64,000 nucleotides of DNA from positions 16,772-80,771 of the forward strand of contig NZ_MECL01000150.1 of the NCBI RefSeq assembly GCF_014596445.1, read 5' to 3'. Below are positions 57,907 to 64,000 of the stretch, piece after piece (position 1 is the first letter of the stretch; the number at the start of each line of letters is the position of its first letter). Source of the stretch: Streptomyces sp. CBMA29 (GTDB taxonomy: Bacteria; Actinomycetota; Actinomycetes; Streptomycetales; Streptomycetaceae). A program made the translations under genes and the position numbers. The notes under the pieces were generated by a model. The model had not been told where the DNA came from. It made no database searches and saw only the letters and a list, made by a program, of their open reading frames with translations.

Positions 57907-57951
57907 CGGAACATTGTTCCGCCACAAACGACGATACGGAACGACGTTCCG
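57907..57951. promoter_or_regulatory. Two palindromic operators between the reductase and TetR genes
   Basis: cggaacattgttccg (57907-57921) and cggaacgacgttccg (57937-57951) are perfect inverted repeats with the shared form CGGAAC-N3-GTTCCG, spaced 30 bases centre to centre. Their position 38 bases upstream of the reductase start and near the regulator promoter fits binding by the divergent TetR protein and autoregulation. Confidence 0.8.
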
Positions 57952-58029
57952 GATAGCAAGCGCGGCCACTGAGGACGCGGCACGGCCGGAACGCGGGACG
58001 GCCGGGGACACAGGACGGAGGACGGTGCG

Positions 58030-58704
58030 GTGAACGACGGCGAAGGCGGCGCGGGCAAGGGGGGCGACGCGGATATGGCGGGCGATGCGGATGTGGCGGG
58101 CGGCCCTGGCGGCAGGCACGGCGCGGAGGGCGGCACGGGCGCGGCCCCCCGGCCCAAGCGGGCGGACGCCCGGCGCAACAAGGAGGCCCTGCTCGACGCG
58201 GCGGCGGCCGTCTTCGTGACGTCAGGCGTCGAGGCGCCGGTCCGGGACATCGCCGCCGAGGCGGGCGTCGGCACCGGCACGATCTACCGGCACTTCCCGA
58301 CCCGCGCCGACCTCATCATCGCCGTCTACCGGCACCAGGTCGACGCCTGCGCCGAGGCCGGTCCCGCGCTGCTGGCGGCCGACCCGTCGCCGTACGCCGC
58401 TCTCGGGCGGTGGATCGACCTCTTCGTGGACTTCCTGGTCACCAAGCACGGACTGGCGGGCGTGCTGCACTCCGACGAGGCCGGGTTCGACGCGCTGCAC
58501 GCGTACTTCCTCGACCGGCTCGTGCCCGTGTGCACCCGGCTGCTCGACGCCGCCGTCGCCGCCGGTGAGATCCGCTCGGACGTCGAGGCGCGGGTGCTCA
58601 TGCGGGGGGTCGGGAATCTCTGCATCGGGGCGGACAGCGATCCGGGGTACGACGCGCGGCGCCTGGCCGGTGTCCTCGTCACCGGGCTGCGGCTGCTGCC
58701 GTAA
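58030..58704 (+). CDS. TetR-family repressor
   Basis: The 224-aa product has a glycine-rich, probably disordered first 45 residues, then the TetR DNA-binding domain (RRNKEALLDAAAAVFVTSGV, then VRDIAAEAGVGTGTIYRHFP). A helical ligand-binding domain with SDEAGFDALHAYFLDRLVP follows. GTG 58030 has GGAGG eight bases upstream. It is divergently arranged with the aldo/keto reductase and separated from it by two 15-bp palindromes, its likely operators. The ligand is unknown. Confidence 0.9.
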   Translation: MNDGEGGAGKGGDADMAGDADVAGGPGGRHGAEGGTGAAPRPKRADARRNKEALLDAAAAVFVTSGVEAPVRDIAAEAGVGTGTIYRHFPTRADLIIAVYRHQVDACAEAGPALLAADPSPYAALGRWIDLFVDFLVTKHGLAGVLHSDEAGFDALHAYFLDRLVPVCTRLLDAAVAAGEIRSDVEARVLMRGVGNLCIGADSDPGYDARRLAGVLVTGLRLLP

Positions 58705-58782
58705 CGCCTCGGGCTGACCGTAACGCCCCGCGCTGACGTAACGGGCCCTGAGCGCTCTCAGCGCCCCGGACCGCTCGAAGCC

Positions 58783-59604
58783 TTACGCCCCCGCCGGAAG
58801 GCGGCTGTCCAGCGCCCGGATGAAGCCGGCGACGGTCGCGGTCATGGCGCGCCGCCCCTCGCGGAGATAGACGCGGGGGTCGGTGATGTCGTCCACGGCG
58901 AGGCGGGCGCGGACGGCGCCGGTCATGGCGATGTCGAGGCCGGTGCCGACGGTGACCTTGCTGATGCCCTCGGCGGCGGCGAGGCCGAGTTCACCGGCAG
59001 TGGCGCCCGCCGTGTCGCGCAGGACGAGGGGTACGTCGAGGACGGTACGCAGCCTGGCCAGCAGCCGGCGGTCCGGGCGCGCGCCGAGCGAGACGGTCAG
59101 GGCGTCGACTCCGGTGGCGGCGACGAAGGCGCGGGCGGCGTCCGGGTCGCTGCCCGGCTCGGGGCCGGCCGCCGAACCCGCCGGAACGGCCGCCGCGTCG
59201 GCCTCGATCCACAGATTCTGCTCGTGCGCCCACTGCGCGGCGTCGCGCGTCACCGCGACGTTCTCGGCGTACGGCAGGCGCGCCGCGTCGTACATGATCG
59301 AACTGAAGCCGCAGTGCGCGGCCTGGGCGAGGAGCGCCGTCCTGCGCACCCGGTCCAGGTGCAGCGCGACCGGTACGGCGGCGGCCCGCGCGGTCTCCGC
59401 GGCGGCGCGGGCGAGCGGCAGCAGGCGCCCGTCGTAGTACTGCACCACGCTCTCGCTGACCTGGATGATCACCGGGGAGCCGACCGACTCCGCGCCTTCG
59501 ACGACGGCTTGTACGTGTTCGAGCGTGATCGCGTCGAAGGCCGCGATGGCGCGGTGCTCGACCGCTGCGGCGGTGATCAGCGCGCGGGCGGCTGCAAGAG
59601 GCAT
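58783..59604 (-). CDS. Class II aldolase-like protein lacking zinc ligands
   Basis: The 273-aa protein aligns by eye with GatY/KbaY-type class II aldolases: HRAIAAFDAITLEHVQAVVE, VGSPVIIQVSES, CGFSSIMYDAARLPYAENVA, WIEADAAAV, and KVTVGTGLDIAMTGAVR. However, the three zinc histidines are missing. HLDHG is HLDRV, the AIGTxHG histidine site reads VSLGARPD, and LVLHGGSG is LVLRDTAG. It is probably not a zinc aldolase and may be a pseudoenzyme or have new chemistry. ATG 59604 follows GGGAG. It is divergent from a DeoR regulator that likely controls it. Confidence 0.82.
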   Translation of the reverse strand: MPLAAARALITAAAVEHRAIAAFDAITLEHVQAVVEGAESVGSPVIIQVSESVVQYYDGRLLPLARAAAETARAAAVPVALHLDRVRRTALLAQAAHCGFSSIMYDAARLPYAENVAVTRDAAQWAHEQNLWIEADAAAVPAGSAAGPEPGSDPDAARAFVAATGVDALTVSLGARPDRRLLARLRTVLDVPLVLRDTAGATAGELGLAAAEGISKVTVGTGLDIAMTGAVRARLAVDDITDPRVYLREGRRAMTATVAGFIRALDSRLPAGA

Positions 59605-59616
59605 GGATTCTCCCGA

Positions 59617-59685
59617 CGATGCTTGCGCGAGGATGCTTGTATTTGCACCTTACTCCGCACAATCGAACATTTTCAAGCATTCGTG
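59617..59685. promoter_or_regulatory. Repeats in the divergent aldolase/DeoR promoter region
   Basis: gatgcttg occurs twice (59619 and 59632), and its near inverse caagcatt occurs at about 59674, within an AT-richer patch (gtatttgcacctt). Repeats in this position are plausible sites for the adjacent DeoR regulator. Confidence 0.45.
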
Positions 59686-59828
59686 GTGCGCGCAGTCCGC
59701 ACGGCCGTGGGCTCCGCGCGCGTGTGCCACGCTGGTGCGCGCACGATCAAGCCGAACCGGTCAAGCCGCGCACGGTCGAGCGGCGCCCGGTCGAGCCGCG
59801 CACGATCACGTCACGGAGGAGAACGCCT

Positions 59829-60617
59829 GTGTCCAGGGACGCCCGGTGGACCGCACTGCTGGATCTGCTGGCCGAGCACGGCCGCGTGGAGGTGGAGGAG
59901 GTCGCGACCACGCTCGACGTCTCCACCGCCACCATCCGCCGCGACCTGGACCAGCTCGCCGAGCAGCAGATGCTCACCCGCACCCGCGGCGGGGCCGTCG
60001 CGCACGGCGTCTCGTACGAACTGCCGCTGCGCTACAAGACGGCCAGGCACGCCTCCCAGAAGCAGCGCATCGGCAGGACGGCCGCCTCCCTCGTCGCCCT
60101 CGGCGACGTCGTCGGCCTCACCGGCGGCACGACCACCACCGAGGTCGCCCGCGCACTGGCCCTGCGCGGCGACGTCACCGCGGACGGCACCCGCCAGCCC
60201 GCCCTCACCGTCGTCACCAACGCCCTCAACATCGCCAACGAGCTCGTCATCCGGCCGCAGATCAAGATCGTCGTCACCGGCGGCGTCGCCCGCCCCCAGT
60301 CCTACGAACTCACCGGCCCCCTCGCCCGCGGCGTCCTCCAGGAGATCATCCTCGACATCGCCGTCCTCGGCATCGACGCCCTCGACCCCGCCCAGGGCGT
60401 CTACGCCCACCACGAGGACGAGGCCAGCATCAACCGCCTCCTCGCCGAACGCGCCCAACGCGTCGTCATCGCCGCCGACTCCTCCAAAATCGGCCGCCGC
60501 GCCTTCGCCCGCGTCTGCGGCCTCGAAACCATCGACACCCTGATCACCGACGAAGCCATCCCCCCGGAAACCGCCGCCGCCTTCGAAGAAGCCGGCATCA
60601 CCGTCACCATCGCCTGA
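59829..60617 (+). CDS. DeoR-family transcriptional regulator
   Basis: The 262-aa regulator has the DeoR HTH at the N-terminus (LLAEHGRVEVEEVATTLDVS, then TATIRRDLDQLAEQQMLTRT) and the DeoRC sensor domain (GLTGGTTTTEVARAL, VVTNALNIANEL, YAHHEDEASINR, VVIADSSKIGR-like VVIAADSSKIGRRAF). Such regulators bind sugar phosphates. GTG 59829 follows GGAGGAG and matches the family start. It is divergent from the aldolase-like gene. Confidence 0.92.
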   Translation: MSRDARWTALLDLLAEHGRVEVEEVATTLDVSTATIRRDLDQLAEQQMLTRTRGGAVAHGVSYELPLRYKTARHASQKQRIGRTAASLVALGDVVGLTGGTTTTEVARALALRGDVTADGTRQPALTVVTNALNIANELVIRPQIKIVVTGGVARPQSYELTGPLARGVLQEIILDIAVLGIDALDPAQGVYAHHEDEASINRLLAERAQRVVIAADSSKIGRRAFARVCGLETIDTLITDEAIPPETAAAFEEAGITVTIA

Positions 60618-60867
60618 CGCGACCAACTCGCCCCGGCGCGCACGCGGCGGCACTCGCCGCGGCGACGCTCGCCGCGGCGGCGGGGCGCGGTCGGGGCGAT
60701 AGCACTGGCTGAGGGAACTGGTCGGTAGTAGGGGAACACGTCGTCGGGAACTACGCAGATTTAACCTCTCGGCTCCTTCTACGGCGGGGTCTACGCGCGT
60801 ATCTTGAGCCGATCGCTCATTCAGGCGCGGCGTGATGCGCCGTCATGAGACGTAGAAACCACGAAGT

Positions 60868-60885
60868 GTTCACCGCGTTCAACGC
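60868..60885 (+). promoter_or_regulatory. GTTCA-type direct repeat upstream of the nuclease gene (PhoP-box-like, tentative)
   Basis: gttcaccgc and gttcaacgc are adjacent 9-base repeats, 25 bases before the nuclease start. They resemble PhoP box half-sites, but the period is 9 rather than the usual 11. Extracellular nucleases are often phosphate-regulated, so a link is plausible but unproven. Confidence 0.3.
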
Positions 60886-60909
60886 ACCGCACGAAGGAGA
60901 CCCTCACCG

Positions 60910-63384
60910 GTGTCGCACATCTCTGGGGCAGAGCCCCGCCCTGACAGACCCGGTACTGCCGGGAACCGCAAGCGGCTGGTCACGATCGGGATAGCCGGCG
61001 CGGTGGTGCTGGCCGCGGTCGGCGTGCACACCGCCTTCGCGACGCCGTCCGCCGACGTGATGGTGTCCGAGGTGTACGGCGGCGGCGGGAACTCCGGCGC
61101 CACGTACACGAACGACTTCATCGAGCTGGCCAACTCGGGCAGCGCTCCGCTGGACCTGAGCGGGTACAGCGTGCAGTACCTGCCGGGCGCGCCGACGCCG
61201 ACGTCCAAGTGGCAGGTGACGCCGCTGACCGGGTCGCTCGGCGCGGGCGCGCGGTATCTGGTGCAGGAGGCCGCGGGCACCGGCGGTACGACGGCGCTGC
61301 CGTCGCCGAACGTGGTCGGCGCCATCAACATGTCCGGTACGACGGGAACGGTCGCCCTCGTGCACGGCACCGACCCGCTGACCTGCGTGACGAAGGCGGA
61401 CTGCGCCGCCGACGGCACCATCCGCGACCTGGTCGGCTACGGCACCGCCGCGGTGTTCGAGGGCAACGGCCCGGCGGCCGGGGCGAGCAACACCGACTCG
61501 GTGGCGCGCCCCACGCTGACGGACACCGACGACAACGCGGCGGACTTCACCGCGGGCGCGCCCACTCCGGGCGCCGCGGGTGACGGCGGCGGCCCGACGA
61601 CGCCCCCCACCACCCCGCCGACCACGCCGCCCACCTCGCCCCCGACCGGCGTCGAGGCGAAGATCCACGACATCCAGGGCGACACCCGGCTCTCCCCGCT
61701 CGCGGGCAAGGCGGTCACCGGCGCGACCGGCATCGTCATCGGCGTCCGCTCCTTCGGCTCCTCGCAGGGCTACTGGGTGCAGGACCCGAGGCCGGACGCC
61801 AACCCCCGTACCAGCGAGGGCATCTTCGTCTTCACCGGCTCGGTCACCCCGACCGTCGCGGTCGGCGACAGCGTCTCGCTCGCGGGCACCGTCTCCGACT
61901 ACTACCCGGGCGGCGCCTCCGCCGGCGGCCAGCCGGTGACCGAGCTGACCAAGGCCACCGCCACGGTGGTCTCGCACGGCAACGCGCTCCCCGCGCCCGT
62001 CGTCCTGGACAAGAAGAGCGTCCCCGACGCGTTCGTCCCGGCCGTCGGCGGCGGCACGATCGAGAACCTGCCGCTGCGTCCCGCCGAGTACGCGCTCGAC
62101 CTCTTCGCCTCGCTCGAGGGCATGAACGTGCAGATCGGTGACAGCCGCGTCGTCGGCGCCACCGACCCGTACTCCGAGCTGTGGGTGACGGTCAAGGCGG
62201 ACCAGAACAAGACCAAGCGCGGCGGCACCCTCTACACGGGCTACGACCAGCCCAACTCCGGCCGCCTGATGGTGCAGTCGCTCATCCCGACCGCCACGCA
62301 GGCGTTCCCGGTGGCGAACGTCGGCGACACGCTGCGCGGTACGACGGCGGGTCCGCTGGACTACAACCAGTACGCGGGCACCTTCGCCGTCCAGGCGCGC
62401 ACGATCGGCACGGTCAAGAGCGGTGGCCTCAAGCCCGAGGTGACCGACAAGGCCAAGTCGGACCAGGCCACCATCGCCACGTACAACGTGGAGAACCTGG
62501 CGCCCGGCAACCCGCAGTCGAAGTTCGACGCGCTCGCCAAGGGCCTGGTCACCAGCCTCCGTTCGCCCGACATCGTGGCGCTGGAGGAGATCCAGGACAA
62601 CAACGGCGCCACCGACGACGGCACGGTCGCCGCGGACAAGACGCTGACGAAGCTGACCGACGCCATCAAGGCGGCGGGCGGCCCGAGTTACCAGTGGCGC
62701 TCGATCGACCCGGTCAACGACAAGGACGGCGGCGAGCCCGGCGGCAACATCCGCTCGGTGTTCCTGTTCAACGCCGACCGCGTCAGCTTCGTCGACCGTC
62801 CCGGCGGCGACTCCACCACCGCGGTGGGCGTCACCGGCACCGGCTCCAAGACCGCGCTGACCGTCTCCCCCGGCCGCATCGCGCCCAACGACCCGGCGTG
62901 GAACAGCAGCCGCAAGCCGCTGGTGGGCGAATTCACCTTCCGCGGCGAGAAGTTGTTCGTGATCGCGAACCACTTCAACAGCAAGGGCGGTGACCAGGGC
63001 ATCGACAGCCGCTTCCAGCCGCCGGTCCGCAGCTCGGAGGTGCAGCGCAACCGCCAGGCGATCCTGGAGCACGACTTCGTGCAGCAGCTCGAGAAGGCCG
63101 ACCGCAACGCGAACGTCGTGGTCCTCGGCGACCTGAACGACTACCAGTTCTCGCCCGCCGCCCAGGCCCTCACCGGCAACGGCACGGTCCTCACCGACCT
63201 GGTCAACACGCTGCCCAAGGCGGAGCGTTACTCCTACGTGTACGAGGGCAACTCCCAGGTCCTCGACCACATCCTGGTCAGCCCCAGCCTGAAGCACGTC
63301 GACTACGACGTGGTGCACATCAACTCGGAGTTCGCCAACCAGACGAGCGACCACGACCCGCAGGTCGTCAAGATCAAGCCGTAG
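60910..63384 (+). CDS. Secreted ExeM/NucH-family endonuclease with lamin-tail domain
   Basis: The product is 824 aa. A basic N-terminus and hydrophobic segment (RKRLVTIGIAGAVVLAAVG, about residues 20-45) form a signal peptide. A lamin-tail domain follows (VMVSEVYGGGGNSGATYTND, residues about 50-190), then a Pro/Thr linker near 225-245 and an OB-like central region. The C-terminal endonuclease/exonuclease/phosphatase domain has YNVENL, ALEEIQDNNG, VIANHFNSKGGDQ, VVLGDLNDYQFS and NQTSDHDPQVV. It should degrade extracellular DNA for phosphate or nutrients. GTG 60910 has AAGGAG about ten bases upstream. Confidence 0.92.
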   Translation: MSHISGAEPRPDRPGTAGNRKRLVTIGIAGAVVLAAVGVHTAFATPSADVMVSEVYGGGGNSGATYTNDFIELANSGSAPLDLSGYSVQYLPGAPTPTSKWQVTPLTGSLGAGARYLVQEAAGTGGTTALPSPNVVGAINMSGTTGTVALVHGTDPLTCVTKADCAADGTIRDLVGYGTAAVFEGNGPAAGASNTDSVARPTLTDTDDNAADFTAGAPTPGAAGDGGGPTTPPTTPPTTPPTSPPTGVEAKIHDIQGDTRLSPLAGKAVTGATGIVIGVRSFGSSQGYWVQDPRPDANPRTSEGIFVFTGSVTPTVAVGDSVSLAGTVSDYYPGGASAGGQPVTELTKATATVVSHGNALPAPVVLDKKSVPDAFVPAVGGGTIENLPLRPAEYALDLFASLEGMNVQIGDSRVVGATDPYSELWVTVKADQNKTKRGGTLYTGYDQPNSGRLMVQSLIPTATQAFPVANVGDTLRGTTAGPLDYNQYAGTFAVQARTIGTVKSGGLKPEVTDKAKSDQATIATYNVENLAPGNPQSKFDALAKGLVTSLRSPDIVALEEIQDNNGATDDGTVAADKTLTKLTDAIKAAGGPSYQWRSIDPVNDKDGGEPGGNIRSVFLFNADRVSFVDRPGGDSTTAVGVTGTGSKTALTVSPGRIAPNDPAWNSSRKPLVGEFTFRGEKLFVIANHFNSKGGDQGIDSRFQPPVRSSEVQRNRQAILEHDFVQQLEKADRNANVVVLGDLNDYQFSPAAQALTGNGTVLTDLVNTLPKAERYSYVYEGNSQVLDHILVSPSLKHVDYDVVHINSEFANQTSDHDPQVVKIKP

Positions 63385-63425
63385 CAGGTCGTCGTACGGC
63401 TGAGTGACGTGTGAGGCACATGTGA

Positions 63426-63453
63426 GGGGCGGGCCCGGCGGGGTCCGCCCCTT
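63426..63453 (+). terminator. Hairpin terminator after the nuclease gene
   Basis: ggggcgggccc and gggtccgcccc form an 11-bp stem with one G-T pair and a four-base loop, 42 bases after the stop. The stem is followed by only two T residues, as is usual in Streptomyces. Confidence 0.7.
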
Positions 63454-63524
63454 CGTGCTGCCCGGCTTTCCTGCCCCACGCCTTGACGCGCGCATGGCGG
63501 AGTTATAGACCATTACCTGTTCGA

Positions 63525-63536
63525 GAGAGCGCTCTC
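63525..63536. promoter_or_regulatory. 12-bp palindrome gagagcgctctc upstream of a secreted-protein gene
   Basis: A perfect palindrome with a central GCGC-type core (AGCGCT) is typical of LacI-family operators such as the CebR box. It follows a -10-like tatagac (63504) and lies about 295 bases before the start at 63831. It suggests carbohydrate control of the downstream gene. Confidence 0.55.
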
Positions 63537-63586
63537 ACGAGCGTGCCCCACCCTGTACACGGCCCCCCACCCGGTCAGGAGTCCTC

Positions 63587-63661
63587 ATGCACGCCATGCC
63601 GGAAGGCAGCGCGACGCCGCACGGCAGCCTCTCGCAGTCAGCGCTCCCGCACGCGCCCTGA
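63587..63661 (+). CDS. Possible 24-aa leader peptide
   Basis: ATG 63587 has AGGAG five bases upstream and encodes MHAMPEGSATPHGSLSQSAL plus PHAP before TGA at 63659. The strong ribosome site makes translation likely. It lies between the palindromic operator and the secreted-protein gene. Function is unknown; it may be a leader peptide or chance. Confidence 0.3.
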   Translation: MHAMPEGSATPHGSLSQSALPHAP

Positions 63662-63830
63662 GCCGCCGGAAACGCTTACGCCGTAAGGCCGCGGCCCCGC
63701 CGCACGCAGCGGTCACGCCGCGTTCAACGGCCCCGCCGCACTCCGCGGTCCCCGCCGTACGCGGCGGCCACGCCGTACTCCGCACACGGGCGCACCCCCC
63801 ACAACGCTTCGTCGGGACAGGAGATTTCGC

Positions 63831-64000
63831 ATGTCCACCGGACACGCACCAGAGCAGGACCACGCGCACGACCCTCAGGACCGGGCCGGTACGGCCGGCG
63901 CCGCGTCGCACCGCGGGCGCCGCTCCCGCACCCGGATCGGCCTCGCGGCGCTGGCCGTCGGCGCGCTGGCCATGGCCGGTCTGACGGCGGTGGCGAGCCC
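63831..64000 (+). CDS. Secreted protein, 5' end only (runs off the window)
   Basis: ATG 63831 has AGGAG eight bases upstream. The visible 56 codons begin with a 30-residue hydrophilic head, then RRSRTRIGLAALAVGALAMA and GLTAVASP, a long Tat/Sec-like signal peptide. The body of the protein lies beyond 64000, so the function cannot be read. The LacI-type palindrome upstream suggests a glycoside hydrolase or sugar-related protein. Confidence 0.8.
   Translation, partial: MSTGHAPEQDHAHDPQDRAGTAGAASHRGRRSRTRIGLAALAVGALAMAGLTAVAS

Overview
This window is high-GC actinobacterial DNA, almost certainly Streptomyces. Third codon positions are strongly G/C-biased, GTG starts are frequent, neighbouring genes overlap by 1-4 bases, and leucine TTA codons are rare. 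The left flank (about 1-17.7 kb) and right flank (about 55.7-64 kb) look like ordinary core chromosome. The left flank holds an acyl-CoA thioesterase-like gene, a TRIC-type channel, a complete oligopeptide ABC transporter in the order oppC-oppA-oppB-oppD-oppF, a DUF885 metallopeptidase-like gene, two SseB-like genes, and a serine/glycine block. That block is a tandem glycine riboswitch followed by gcvT-gcvH-glyA-sdaA. The right flank holds a membrane protein, a divergent aldo/keto reductase and TetR pair with two palindromic operators, a class II aldolase-like protein without its zinc ligands divergent from a DeoR regulator, a large secreted nuclease, and the start of another secreted protein.

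Between the flanks lies an island of about 38 kb inserted at the 3' end of sdaA. A 19-base core (aacgtcatcgagtgctgac) that encodes the end of SdaA occurs three times in direct orientation, at 17693, 44433 and 55656. The copies divide the island into a left element of about 26.7 kb and a right element of about 11.2 kb. The left element looks like an actinomycete integrative and mobilizable element. It has excisionase and tyrosine integrase genes at its right end, a frameshifted replication initiator with a DnaC-like ATPase, a MobC-like gene, and a relaxase gene broken by a stop and a frameshift. The integrase reads through the attachment site and so ends with the SdaA C-terminal peptide. The right element has a similar left arm but no integrase, so it is best read as a cis-mobilizable remnant accreted in tandem.

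Most of the cargo looks like conflict or defence genes. The left element has a three-gene ABC-3C operon (DUF4297-like nuclease, middle component, SMC-like ATPase), a PD-(D/E)XK-like protein, an OLD nuclease plus UvrD helicase pair of the Gabija type, and an HTH-ATPase-repeat (STAND-like) protein. The right element has a CHAT-NB-ARC-TPR protein. Convergent with it is a four-gene operon encoding a macro-domain protein, a second CHAT protease, a ParS/MbcA-like antitoxin and a RES-family NAD+ phosphorylase toxin. The CHAT and antitoxin genes overlap by 8 bases, and the antitoxin and toxin genes by 1. This CHAT-antitoxin-RES-macro arrangement is the best candidate for an undescribed system: a protease that could release an NAD+-depleting toxin.

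Several cargo genes carry TTA codons, which would tie them to bldA. The mobilization and replication genes are decaying, while the cargo genes are intact.
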